Source: an uncultured Sphingomonas sp.
Lineage (GTDB): Bacteria; Pseudomonadota; Alphaproteobacteria; Sphingomonadales; Sphingomonadaceae
Assembly (NCBI GenBank): GCA_913776255.1
Contig: CAJYLV010000034.1
Coordinates: 1-54,287 of the forward strand
Direction: 5' to 3'
Length of the DNA: 54,287 nt
Below, piece after piece: positions 17,902 to 27,300 of this stretch (position 1 is its first letter; each line of letters opens with the position of its first letter). The notes below the pieces were generated by a model, which was not told the DNA's origin, searched no databases, and saw only the letters and a program-made list of their open reading frames with translations. A program made the translations under genes and the position numbers.

Positions 17902-17986
17902 GCGCCGTTTCAAGAGGCGCGAATGTCTCGACGCGCGCCGGCGAACCGGCGTAAGGCGGGTGGGTGATTCAACGGCATTTTTCCGC

Positions 17987-19912
17987 ATGACCGCCGAAAC
18001 CGGGCTCGCCGCGCTGTGGCTCGCCGCGGCGCTGGCCGCCTTGCAGGTGCTGCTCGGCGTCATCGCGCTGCGGCGCGACATGCCGCAGGCGGTCGGCGCG
18101 ATCCGTGCGGTGGCGATCGTGCAGGGCGCGCTCGCCGCGGTCGCGATGGCGGCGCTGATCCGCGCCTTCCTCGACACCGATCTGTCGGTTGCGCTGGTCG
18201 CCGCCAACAGCCATTCGATGAAGCCGTGGCTCTACAAATTCGCGGGCGCGTGGGGCAATCACGAAGGCTCGATGCTGCTGTGGGTGACGATCCTCGGCGT
18301 CGCCGGGGCGGCGGTCGCGAAGTTCGAACATCGCCTTGCGCAGCCGACGCTGGTCGCGACGCTCGCGGCGCAGGCGGCGATCGCGCTCGGCTTCTACGCC
18401 TTCCTGCTGTTCGCCTCCAACCCGTTCGCTCGGCTCAACCCGTCACCGCCCGATGGCGCGGGGCTCAACCCGCTGCTGCAGGACCCCGGGCTCGCCTTCC
18501 ATCCGCCGACGCTCTACGCCGGCTATGTCGGGCTGTCGGTCGCCTTCTCCTTCGCGGTCGGTGCGCTCGTCACGCGCGATGTCGGCCCGGCGTTCGCGCG
18601 CGCGATGCGGCCGTGGGTGCTGGGGGCGTGGATCTTCCTGACGCTCGGCATCACCGCCGGCAGCTATTGGGCCTATTACGAGCTCGGCTGGGGCGGCTGG
18701 TGGTTCTGGGACCCGGTCGAGAACGCCAGCCTGATGCCGTGGCTCGCCGCGACCGCTTTGCTCCATTCGGTGACGGTGCTCGCCACCCGCGACGGGCTGC
18801 GCGCGTGGACGGTGATGCTGGCGGTGGTCGCCTTCTCGATGAGCATGATCGGCACCTTCCTGGTGCGCTCGGGCATCCTCACCAGCGTCCACGCCTTTGC
18901 GGTCGACCCGCGGCGCGGCGCGTTCATCCTCGTGCTGCTGCTGCTCTACATCGGGGGTGCGCTGGCGCTGTTCGGCGCGCGGGTCGGCACCGTCCGGCAG
19001 GGCAAGTTGTTCGAGCCGTTCAGCCGCGAGGGCTCGCTGGTCGCCAACAATCTGCTGCTGACGGTGATCCTCGGCATCGTGCTGATCGGCACCTTCTATC
19101 CGATCATCGCGGGGGCGTTCGACATCCAGCTGTCGGTCGGCCCGCCGTTTTTCGATTCGACCGCCGGGCCGATCGCGCTGTTGCTGGTCGCGGTGATGGC
19201 GGTGGGGCCGCTGCTGCGCTGGCGACGTGACGAGGCCGAGGCGCTGATCCAGCGGTCCTTCCCCGCGATCGCCGCAGCGCTGTTCGCCGGGGTCGGCGTG
19301 TTCCTGCTCGGCGGGCCGATCGGGGTGCTGCCGCTGGCGGGCGTGGCGCTGGCCGCCGGGCTGGCGGTGGCGAGCGTCGCGCCGCTCGCCAAGCGCAACC
19401 TCGCGCGCGCGCCGCTGCACCTGTGGGGCATGGTGATCGCGCATCTCGGCATCGCGGTGTCGCTGGCGGGGATGGCGATCAGCACCGCCTATACGCAGGA
19501 GACGTTGCTCGCGGTCGGGGTCGGTGATCCGGCGCGCATCGCGGGCTATACCGTCCGGCTGGAGGGCGTGCGCCCGCTGGTCAGCGACAATTGGAGCGCG
19601 CTCGAGGGACGGCTGGCGATCACCGACGAGAGCGGCGCGCGCTTCGTGCTGCGTCCGCAGGTCCGCTATTTCACGACGCCGGTGACGACCACCAACGAGA
19701 GCGCGATCGCGACGATGTGGAACGGGCAGCTCTACACCGTGCTCGGCGCTTTGGGCGACGACGGGCGCTGGCAGCTGCGCTTGTGGTGGAAGCCGTTCGT
19801 GACGTTGATCTGGCTGGGCGGGGCGATGATCGCGATCGGCGGCGCGCTGTCGCTGGTCGGCCATCAATACCGGCTGTGGCGGACCAAGCAGCGCGCGGAG
19901 GCGTTCGCGTGA
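17987..19912 (+). CDS. ccmF: Cytochrome c maturation heme lyase subunit CcmF
   Basis: This inner-membrane component of system I cytochrome c maturation takes heme from CcmE and, with CcmG/CcmH, attaches it to CXXCH motifs in the periplasm. The protein has about 641 residues and many membrane segments. The WWD heme-handling signature GWGGWWFWDPVENASLMPW lies near residue 238, with conserved histidines in KFAGAWGNHEGSMLLW and ALLHSVTVLATRDG. The open frame begins at GTG 17960, but ATG 17987 (MTAETGLAALW) matches the usual CcmF N-terminus. Its stop overlaps ccmG. Genes ccmA-E are not upstream; the gap there is filled with repeats, so they must lie elsewhere. Confidence 0.93.
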   Translation: MTAETGLAALWLAAALAALQVLLGVIALRRDMPQAVGAIRAVAIVQGALAAVAMAALIRAFLDTDLSVALVAANSHSMKPWLYKFAGAWGNHEGSMLLWVTILGVAGAAVAKFEHRLAQPTLVATLAAQAAIALGFYAFLLFASNPFARLNPSPPDGAGLNPLLQDPGLAFHPPTLYAGYVGLSVAFSFAVGALVTRDVGPAFARAMRPWVLGAWIFLTLGITAGSYWAYYELGWGGWWFWDPVENASLMPWLAATALLHSVTVLATRDGLRAWTVMLAVVAFSMSMIGTFLVRSGILTSVHAFAVDPRRGAFILVLLLLYIGGALALFGARVGTVRQGKLFEPFSREGSLVANNLLLTVILGIVLIGTFYPIIAGAFDIQLSVGPPFFDSTAGPIALLLVAVMAVGPLLRWRRDEAEALIQRSFPAIAAALFAGVGVFLLGGPIGVLPLAGVALAAGLAVASVAPLAKRNLARAPLHLWGMVIAHLGIAVSLAGMAISTAYTQETLLAVGVGDPARIAGYTVRLEGVRPLVSDNWSALEGRLAITDESGARFVLRPQVRYFTTPVTTTNESAIATMWNGQLYTVLGALGDDGRWQLRLWWKPFVTLIWLGGAMIAIGGALSLVGHQYRLWRTKQRAEAFA

Positions 19913-20436
19913 AGCGCTGGCTGGTGTGGCTGCCGCTCTGCGCGTTCGGCATCATCGTCGCGGTGATCGCCTGGGGGCTGTGGCAGCCCGCCGACCGCAC
20001 GGTGCGCTCGGCGCTGGTCGGGCGGCCGCTCCCCGACTTCGTCCTGCCCGCGATCGCCCCCGGCAAGCCCGGCCTGACCAGCGCCGACTTCAGACAGGGC
20101 AGTCCGCGGCTGCTCAACGTCTTTGCGAGCTGGTGCGTCCCGTGCGTCGCCGAAGCACCGCAATTGCTGACGCTCAAGGCCGCCGGCGTGCCGATCGACG
20201 CGATCGCGATCAAGGACACGTCCGGCGACGTCGCCGCCTTCCTGCGCCGCAACGGCGACCCCTATGCCCGCGTCGGCGCCGACGCGCACAGCCGCGTCCA
20301 GCTCGCGCTCGGCTCGTCGGGAGTGCCCGAGACGTTCGTGGTCGACGGCAAGGGCGTGATCCGCGCGCAGCATGTCGGCGACATCCGCGCCGAGGACGTG
20401 CCCGACCTCCTGCAAGCGCTGGCGGACGCGAAATGA
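19909..20436 (+). CDS. ccmG: Thiol:disulfide interchange protein CcmG/DsbE
   Basis: This membrane-tethered periplasmic thioredoxin reduces the apocytochrome c cysteines before heme attachment. The 175-residue protein has an N-terminal membrane anchor (residues about 5-25) and a thioredoxin domain with active site WCVPC (C76, C79) in FASWCVPCVAEAPQL and the cis-Pro segment GVPETFVVDGKG. The Glu of AEAPQL is typical of CcmG. It starts with GTG inside the end of ccmF (GTGA) and its stop overlaps ccmH (ATGA). Electrons would come from a DsbD/CcdA-type protein; a DsbD homologue is at 32766-34787. Confidence 0.94.
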   Translation: MKRWLVWLPLCAFGIIVAVIAWGLWQPADRTVRSALVGRPLPDFVLPAIAPGKPGLTSADFRQGSPRLLNVFASWCVPCVAEAPQLLTLKAAGVPIDAIAIKDTSGDVAAFLRRNGDPYARVGADAHSRVQLALGSSGVPETFVVDGKGVIRAQHVGDIRAEDVPDLLQALADAK

Positions 20437-20825
20437 GGGCGCTGGCGATCGTTGCGCTGTTGCTCGCTGCGCCGCTCGCTGCGCAGACCGCGCTGCCGCG
20501 GCTCGCCTATACCCAGCTGCGCGACCCCGATCAGGAGCGGCAGGCGCGCGCGCTGATGGAGACGCTGCGCTGCGTCGTCTGTCAGGGGCAGTCGATCGCC
20601 GATTCGGATGCCGATATGGCGGGCGAGATGCGCGCCTTGGTGCGGCAGCGGATCGCGCGCGGCGAAGCGCCCGAGGCGGTGCGATCGTGGCTGATCGCGC
20701 GCTACGGCGACTACGTCAGCTACGCCCCGCCGCTGCGCGCCGCGACGCTGCCGTTGTGGCTGGCCCCGCTGGTGCTGCTGGCGCTGGGAGCGTGGCTGGC
20801 GCGCGCGACCTTCCGCCGCCGGTGA
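20433..20825 (+). CDS. ccmH: Cytochrome c maturation protein CcmH (CcmL-type)
   Basis: This is a periplasmic thiol-redox partner of CcmF and CcmG. The 130-residue protein has a signal peptide or first anchor (about 1-18), the signature LRCVVCQGQSIADSDADMA with C47 and C50, the conserved VRSWLIARYGDYVSYAPP, and a C-terminal membrane segment (about 105-125). This is the short single-domain form. The TPR protein CcmI, often fused or next in line, is absent here. It is the third gene of the overlapping ccmFGH unit. Confidence 0.93.
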   Translation: MRALAIVALLLAAPLAAQTALPRLAYTQLRDPDQERQARALMETLRCVVCQGQSIADSDADMAGEMRALVRQRIARGEAPEAVRSWLIARYGDYVSYAPPLRAATLPLWLAPLVLLALGAWLARATFRRR

Positions 20826-20878
20826 TGCGTCGCCCGGCGTGATCGTGCGTTGAGCGCGCGATGGCTCGGGAGATCGTG

Positions 20879-21352
20879 ATGCGTTCGTTGTTCACCACTG
20901 CCCTGATCGGCGTCGGCGCTGGCCTTGCAGCCTCGTTCGTCATGGACCGTTTTCAGGACCTCGCCGCGCCCGCCTTCGGGATGGACGGCGGCAATGACGA
21001 CCCGTCGACGGTCAAGGCCGCCGACACGCTCAGCAAGGCGGTCGAGGGTCGCCCGGTCACGCAGAAGCATCGCGAAGCGGCGGGCGCGGCGATGCATTAC
21101 GCTTTGGGAGCAGCGATCGGCGGCGGCTATGCGCTGGCGGTGCGGCAATGGCCGGATCTCGCCAAGGGCTGGGGGGTGCCGACCGGGCTGATCACGATGC
21201 TGCTGCTCGACGACGTGCTGGTGCCCGCGGCAGGCTGGGGACCGTGGCCGGAGGCGGAGGTGCCCGGCAACGCCTATGGCCTCGCCTCGCACCTCGTCTT
21301 CGGGGTCGCGTTGGAGGGCGTCCGCCGCGCGGCCGGGGCGTTGCCGGGTTGA
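20879..21352 (+). CDS. DUF1440 (YagU-like) inner-membrane protein
   Basis: This small membrane protein has about 157 residues and four hydrophobic segments: LFTTALIGVGAGLAASFVM at the start, YALGAAIGGGYALAV, VPTGLITMLLLDDVLVPAAG and a C-terminal one with LVFGVALEGVRRA. The pattern and the AGWGPWP and YGLASHL pieces resemble the DUF1440/YagU family, linked in E. coli to acid resistance; the role here is unknown. ATG 20879 is preferred over 20861 because of a CGGGAG ribosome site. It stands 53 bp after ccmH on the same strand. Confidence 0.75.
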   Translation: MRSLFTTALIGVGAGLAASFVMDRFQDLAAPAFGMDGGNDDPSTVKAADTLSKAVEGRPVTQKHREAAGAAMHYALGAAIGGGYALAVRQWPDLAKGWGVPTGLITMLLLDDVLVPAAGWGPWPEAEVPGNAYGLASHLVFGVALEGVRRAAGALPG

Positions 21353-21397
21353 GGCCGGCGCGCTAACCCATGGTCCTTGTCCCCGGGGGTGCCGTCC

Positions 21398-21982
21398 ATG
21401 TTCTCGCTGATCGTCCGTCCGCTCGCCCTGCTGGGCACGGCCTGTGCCCTGCTCGCCGCGCTGCCGGCCGCGGCGGAATGCACGCGCGAGAAGCTGCGCG
21501 TCGATCTGCCCGCGCAGCGAATGGACGAGCGCGTGCAGGCGCTCGCGCATCTGTCGGGCTGCTTCATGGAGGTAGATACGACGCTGCTCGCCGACAAGCA
21601 GGCGCGGCGGCTGAAGGGGCGGATGATCCCGCGCGACGCGCTCTACCGCTCGCTGCGCGGCAGCGGGCTGGAGGCGGCGCGCTACAAGGGACATTGGCGG
21701 ATCGATCGCCGCCAGCAGGAGCGGTTCGCGCGCCGCGTCGCGACGCTGCGCGCCACCACCGCCGAACAGCGCGAGCGTGAGGCGATCGGCAAAATGCGCG
21801 CGGCCGATGTCGGCCATACGCTGCGCCATGTCGAAAAGGCGGTGCCGCGCGAGGTCAACGAGCAGGCGCACCTCAACGTCGCCGACCGCGTCCGCTACGA
21901 CGAGCGGCTCGACCGCGTCGCGCGCAAGATCGGTACGCCGCCATCGCCGCTGGCATTGGGGTGGGTCGCGCCGGTCAAGTAA
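21398..21982 (+). CDS. Secreted protein with an STN-like domain
   Basis: This 194-residue exported protein has a signal peptide (about residues 1-26, ending AAAE). Residues about 32-90 (KLRVDLPAQRMDERVQAL, then SGCFMEVDTTLLA and an RGSGLEAARYKGHWRID end) match the secretin/TonB N-terminal short domain (STN), which normally forms the N-terminus of TonB receptors or secretins, or part of FecR. Here it stands alone, followed by about 100 charged helical residues and no barrel. It may be a small periplasmic binding or signalling partner. I know of no function. It is followed closely by a family A repeat. Confidence 0.7.
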   Translation: MFSLIVRPLALLGTACALLAALPAAAECTREKLRVDLPAQRMDERVQALAHLSGCFMEVDTTLLADKQARRLKGRMIPRDALYRSLRGSGLEAARYKGHWRIDRRQQERFARRVATLRATTAEQREREAIGKMRAADVGHTLRHVEKAVPREVNEQAHLNVADRVRYDERLDRVARKIGTPPSPLALGWVAPVK

Positions 21983-21987
21983 CTAAC

Positions 21988-22064
21988 CGTCATTGCGAGC
22001 GTAGCGAAGCAATCCACGGCGTCCTGATCCGGCCCTGGATTGCTTCGCTACGCTCGCAATGACG
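21988..22064. repeat. Inverted-repeat element, family A (copy 4)
   Basis: This is a near-perfect copy of the 77-bp element (with GCGTAGCGAAG variant arms). It fills the gap between the convergent STN-protein gene and the small minus-strand membrane-protein gene. Confidence 0.92.
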
Positions 22065-22066
22065 GT

Positions 22067-22234
22067 CTACCGCTCGCGCCACCAGATCAACACCGCCAGC
22101 GCGACGCCCGCGGCGATCCCGGCGAGGAACCCGATCGAGGGCTGTCCGGCATAGAGGCCGATCGCGGTGCCGCCCAGCGCGCCGATCGCGATGGGGAAGC
22201 CGCCGGCGGAGGGGGTGCGCGGGGGAGGAGCCAT
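22067..22234 (-). CDS. Small two-helix membrane protein
   Basis: This 55-residue protein consists of a short Pro-rich cytoplasmic start, two glycine-rich membrane helices (GFPIAIGALGGTAIGLYAG and IGFLAGIAAGVALAVLIWW) and a charged end (RER). Small two-helix proteins of this sort are common in sphingomonads but have no assigned role. The open frame continues to 22312, but that part is Arg/Ala-rich and would begin with TTG. ATG 22234 is preferred although its ribosome site is weak. It is divergent from tamA. Confidence 0.55.
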   Translation of the reverse strand: MAPPPRTPSAGGFPIAIGALGGTAIGLYAGQPSIGFLAGIAAGVALAVLIWWRER

Positions 22235-22364
22235 GCCGCGCTGTGCCACGCCCGCCCGCGATGCGCCAGCCGCCGCGACGGGCCGGGGCGCGCGCGGGAC
22301 ATGGTTTCGCAATCGTTGTGCATTGGCTCTTCTTCTCGGCGAATCGGTCCGCTAGACCGCGGGC

Positions 22365-24329
22365 ATGTGGCCGGACGTGGGGCGGCACCGCGTGCTGGGT
22401 CACGTCGTGTGCGGCGCGATGATTGTGACGGGACCGGCGTTCGCGCAGACCGCGCCCGCGCCGCCGCTGGTCGTGCCGCCGACCCCGATGCGCGACGTCG
22501 ATCCCAACGACCAGCTCGCGCCCTTGCCCGACATCGGGGTCGACTGGCCCGATCTCGCCACCGCCCCCGGCGAGCCGACCGCGGCGGCGAGCAACGTCGC
22601 CGCCAGCTTCCGCTACGGCTGGCGGATCGACGGGGTCGACGCGGTCGGCGGCGCGTTGCTGCAACAGCGGTTCCGCGAATTGTCGGTGCTGGCGGGTGCG
22701 GAGGGCAAGGAGGCGAATGCCGCGCAGCTCGATCGCCGCGCCCGGCAGGACGCCGACCTGCTGGTCACGTTGCTCAAGGGCAGCGGCTATTACGACGCCA
22801 CCGTCACGACACGCGTCGAGCGCGCGAAGAACCGCCCCGTCGTGGTGCTCGCCGCGACGCCGGGGCCGCTCTATCGCTTCACCGGGGTGACGCTCGCCGG
22901 GGTTGAGGCGGCGGGCGCGAGGGCGCCGACGCTGCGCGAGGCCTTCGGCGTGAAAGCCGATGATCCGGTCAACGCCGACGCGATCGCCGCCGCCGAGGCC
23001 AATCTGAAGACCCGCATCGGCGAGGAAGGCTTCCCGTTCGCGCAGGTCGGCGACCCCGAAGTGGTGGTCGATCGCGCGACGCAGACCGCGACGCTGGCGC
23101 TGGAGGTCGCGCCCGGCACCGCGCGGCGCTTCGGCCGGATCACCGTCAATTCCGACAACAAGGTGTTCGACGCCGCGCACGTGCAGGACATCGCGCGCTT
23201 CACCCCCGGCCAGCCGTTCGAAACCTCGCAGGTCGACGATCTGCGCCGCGCGCTCGTCCAGACCGGGCTGGTCTCGACCGCCGAGGTGCGCGCGGTGCCC
23301 GGTGCCGATCCCGGGATCGTCGATGTCGCGGTGCGGCTCGAACCCGCGCCGCCGCGCACCGTCGCGGTCGAGCTGGGCTATGGCACCGGCGAGGGCGCGC
23401 GTTCCGAAATCAGCTGGACTCACCGCAATCTGTTCCCGCCCGAAGGTGCGGTGACGCTGCGCGGCGTGGCCGGCACGCGCGAGCAGCTCGGGCAGATCAC
23501 CTTCCGCCGCAACAACTTTCACGCGCGCGACCGCGTGCTGACCGCGCAGCTCTCGGCCGCGCACCTGCGCCGCGACGCGTTCGACGCGCAGACGATCTCG
23601 CTGTCGGCGGCGCTCGAGCGGCAGACCAACATCTTCTTCCAGAAGACCTGGACGTGGTCGCTGGGGGCCGAGCTGGTCGCGACCGACGAACGCGACGTGA
23701 TCGCCGCGACCGGCGTGCCGCGCCGCCGCACCTTCCTGATCGGCGCGCTGCCGACCAGCCTCGGCTATGACGGGTCGGACGACCTGCTCAACCCGACGCG
23801 CGGCTTCCGCCTGTCGGGGCGGGTCAGCCCCGAAGTGTCGTTGCAGGACAGTGTGTTCGGCTACACCCGCGTCCAGCTCGACGCGAGCAGATATCAGCCG
23901 GTCACCGATGCGGTCGTGCTGGCGGGGCGGTTGCGTATCGGCACGATCCTCGGCGCACCGCGTGACCAGATCGCGCCGTCGCGGCGCTTCTATGCCGGCG
24001 GCGGCGCGTCGGTGCGCGGCTACAGCTTCCAGTCGATCGGCCCGCGCGACGTCAACAACGATCCGATCGGCGGACGCAGCCTCGCCGAATTCGCGATCGA
24101 GGCGCGGGTGAAGGCATTCGGCAATTTCGGCGTCGTGCCGTTCCTCGACGGCGGCAACATCTACACCGGCGGGCTGCCCGACTTCAGCGGGCTGCGTTAC
24201 GGTGCCGGGATCGGCGTGCGCTATTACAGCAACTTCGGCCCGATCCGCGTCGATGTCGGCACCCCGATCAACCCGCAGCGCGGCGATTCGCGGATCGCGG
24301 TCTATGTCTCGCTGGGGCAGGCGTTCTGA
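22365..24329 (+). CDS. tamA: Outer-membrane translocation/assembly protein TamA (Omp85 family)
   Basis: This outer-membrane barrel works with TamB in inserting a subset of outer-membrane proteins and in moving lipids between membranes. The 654-residue protein has a signal peptide (cleaved near AFAQT), a 40-residue Pro-rich linker, POTRA domains (about 75-300; RFGRITVNSDNKVF and FTPGQPFETSQVDDLRRAL are typical) and a C-terminal 16-strand Omp85 barrel. The barrel has the lid-lock motif GGASVRGYSFQSIGP near 545 and a terminal strand ending in Phe (VYVSLGQAF). The last base of its stop is the first base of the tamB start, so the two are coupled. Confidence 0.93.
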   Translation: MWPDVGRHRVLGHVVCGAMIVTGPAFAQTAPAPPLVVPPTPMRDVDPNDQLAPLPDIGVDWPDLATAPGEPTAAASNVAASFRYGWRIDGVDAVGGALLQQRFRELSVLAGAEGKEANAAQLDRRARQDADLLVTLLKGSGYYDATVTTRVERAKNRPVVVLAATPGPLYRFTGVTLAGVEAAGARAPTLREAFGVKADDPVNADAIAAAEANLKTRIGEEGFPFAQVGDPEVVVDRATQTATLALEVAPGTARRFGRITVNSDNKVFDAAHVQDIARFTPGQPFETSQVDDLRRALVQTGLVSTAEVRAVPGADPGIVDVAVRLEPAPPRTVAVELGYGTGEGARSEISWTHRNLFPPEGAVTLRGVAGTREQLGQITFRRNNFHARDRVLTAQLSAAHLRRDAFDAQTISLSAALERQTNIFFQKTWTWSLGAELVATDERDVIAATGVPRRRTFLIGALPTSLGYDGSDDLLNPTRGFRLSGRVSPEVSLQDSVFGYTRVQLDASRYQPVTDAVVLAGRLRIGTILGAPRDQIAPSRRFYAGGGASVRGYSFQSIGPRDVNNDPIGGRSLAEFAIEARVKAFGNFGVVPFLDGGNIYTGGLPDFSGLRYGAGIGVRYYSNFGPIRVDVGTPINPQRGDSRIAVYVSLGQAF

Positions 24330-27300
24330 TGCGCGCGTTGCGTATCCTCGGGTTCGTCATCGCCGCGCTGCTGGCGCTGGTCGCGGTCGTCGCGGTGGTG
24401 ATCGACACCGGCATCGGCCACCGGATCGTCGCCGACCGCGTCAACGCGCTCAAGCCCGATAACGGCCTGCGCTTCCGGCTCGGGCGGATCGAGGGGTCGC
24501 TGTACGGCACCGCCGTGCTGGTCGATTTCCGGCTCTACGATCCCAAGGGATTGGTGCTGTCGGTGCCGCGCGCGCGGCTCGACTGGTCGCCGTTCGCGTG
24601 GCTCCACAACCGGCTCGACATCACCGCGCTCGACATTCCCGTCGCGATGCTCGCCAAGCTGCCCGAGCCGCGCGACACCGGCCGCTCCGGGCCGCTGCTG
24701 CCGAAGTTCGACATCGCGATCGGCCGTCTGTCGGTTGCGCGGCTGATCGTGGCGCCGGCGGTGACCGGGCGCGTTCGCGACGGGCGGCTGCTTGGCCGAG
24801 CCGATATCCGCGGCGGTCATGCGGTCGTCGCGCTCGATGCGCTGGTGGCGGGCAGCGACCGGGTGCGGCTGCGGCTCGATTCGCGCCCCGCCGCGGGCAA
24901 GTTCGACATCGCCGCGCGCGCGCAGGGCGCGGCGACCGGGGTGCTCGCGCAATTGACCGGGCTGCGCCGGACGATCGCGCTCGACATCACCGGCGCGGGC
25001 GACTGGCGGCAATGGCGCGGGCGGGCGGTGGCGGTGGCGGGCGGCACCCGGCTCGCCGACCTGGCGCTCGGCAACCGCGCGGGGCGTTACACGCTCACCG
25101 GGACGGTCGCCCCGGCCAGCGTGACGCGCGGCAAGCTCCAGTCGCTCACCGCGCCGCGTGTGCTGGTCAATGGCGCGGGGACGTTCGCCAGCCGCCGCCT
25201 CGACGGCACGCTGTCGCTGCGCTCGCCCTCGCTGGCCCTGCAGGCCGAGGGGATGGTCGATCTCGCCGACAGCGCGTTCCGCAACCTGCGCGTCACCGGT
25301 CGCCTGCTGCGCCCGCCGGCGCTGTTCCGCAACATGACCGCGCGCGACCTGCGGCTGCGCGCGATCCTCGACGGCAATTTCCGCACCTTCGCCTTCGACT
25401 ATCGCCTGACCGCCGATCGCTTTGCCTTCGACAACACCGGGTTCGAGCAGGCGCGCGCCGCCGGGCGCGGGCACTGGGGACCACGCCCGATCGCGCTGCC
25501 GGTCGCCTTCACCGCCGCGCGCGTCACCGGGGTCGGCGATGTCGCGGGCGGGATCCTGCGCAACCTGTCGGTGGCGGGCGTGCTGCGCGTCACCGCCGAC
25601 ACCGTCACCGGCGAGGGGCTCAAGCTGCGGTCCGACAAGCTCTCCGGCGACATCGGGCTGACGCTCGACCTGCATACCGGGCGCTACGACGTCGCGCTGT
25701 CGGGCGCGCTCGGGCGTTACCTGATCCCCGGGCTCGGCGTGGTCGACGTGCGGTCGCAGCTGCGCGTCGTCCCCGGACCCGACGGCCACGGCACGCGCGT
25801 GATCGGACGCGGTACCGCGCGGATGCTGCGGCTCGACAACGGCTTCTTCCGCAGCCTCGCGGGCGGGCTGCCGCAGATCGAGACCCTGCTCGAGCGCACC
25901 CCCGACGGCGTCCTCCACTTCACGCGGCTCGTGCTCACCGCGCCGTCGTTGCGGCTGGCGGGCAGCGGCTATCGTCGCCGCGACGGCACGTTCGTGTTCG
26001 AGGGTTCGGGAACGCAGAGCAGCTACGGCCCGGTCCAGCTCAAGCTCGACGGCAAGATCGAGAAGCCGACCATCGATCTCGTCTTCGCGCGTCCCAATGC
26101 CGCATTGGGGCTCGGCAACGTCCGCGCGCATCTCGATCCCACGCCGCAGGGCTTCGCCTTCACCGCCACGGGCGGGTCGCGGCTCGGTCCGTTCGAGGGC
26201 GCGGGCGCGATCCTGCTGCCGCCGGGCGGGCAGGCGCAGATCGCGATCGCGCGGCTCGACGTCAGCGGCACGCGCGCGACCGGCACGCTCGACATCGTCG
26301 ATGGCGGGTTCCGCGGGCGGATGAATGTCACGGGCGGCGGCTTCACCGGCGCGCTCGATTTCGCGCCGGTCGGTGCGGTGCAGCGGATCAGCGGCCGGAT
26401 CGACGCGCGCAACGCGCGGCTGGCCGGCGCGGCGACCGTCCGCCAGGCGCGCGTCGACTTCAACGTGCTGCTCGAACCCGATGGCGCGCGCGTCAATGCC
26501 ACCACCAGCGGTGCGGGGCTGCGGCGCGGCGCGCTGTCGGTGTCGCGCTTCTCGGGACAGGCGGCGCTGACCGGCGACACCGGCGAGGTCCGCGCGTCGA
26601 TCGCCGGATCGCGTGGGGTCGGGTTTCGCGTCGATACGGTCACGCAGATCACCGCCGACGGCTATGCGGTCCGCGCCTCGGGGACGATCGGCGCGCAGCC
26701 GATCCGGCTGGAGACGCCAGCGGTCTTCCGCCGCGAGGGCGATCTGTGGTCGCTCGCGCCGACGAAGCTGACCTTCGCCGGGGGCGCGGCGGAGGTGTCG
26801 GGCCGGCTCGGCAATGGCGAGACCGCGGTGCGCGCGTCGCTCACGCGGCTGCCGCTCGGCGTGCTCGACATCGGCTATAGCGGGCTCGGGCTCGGCGGCA
26901 CCGCGACCGGGACGCTCGAACTCAACGCGCGCGACGGTGCGGCGCCGACCGGGCGCACCAACCTGACGATCCGCGGGCTCACCCGTTCGGGGCTGCTCAG
27001 CTCGTCGGCGCCGATCGACATCGGGGTGGCGGGGGTGCTGAGCTCCGATAAGCTCGGCGTGCGGATGGTGATGGCGTCGGGCGGCCGCACCGTGGGTCGC
27101 GCGCAGGCGCTGCTCAAGCCGCTCGGCAGCGGCGATCTGGTGCAGCGGCTGACGAAGGCCGGCGTGTTCGCCCAGCTTCGCTATTCCGGCCCTGCCGATA
27201 CGCTCTGGCGGCTCACCCGTATCGAGCTGTTCGACCTGTCCGGCCCGGTGGCGCTGTCGGCGGACGTGACCGGCACCGTCGCCAGTCCGCAGATCCGCGG

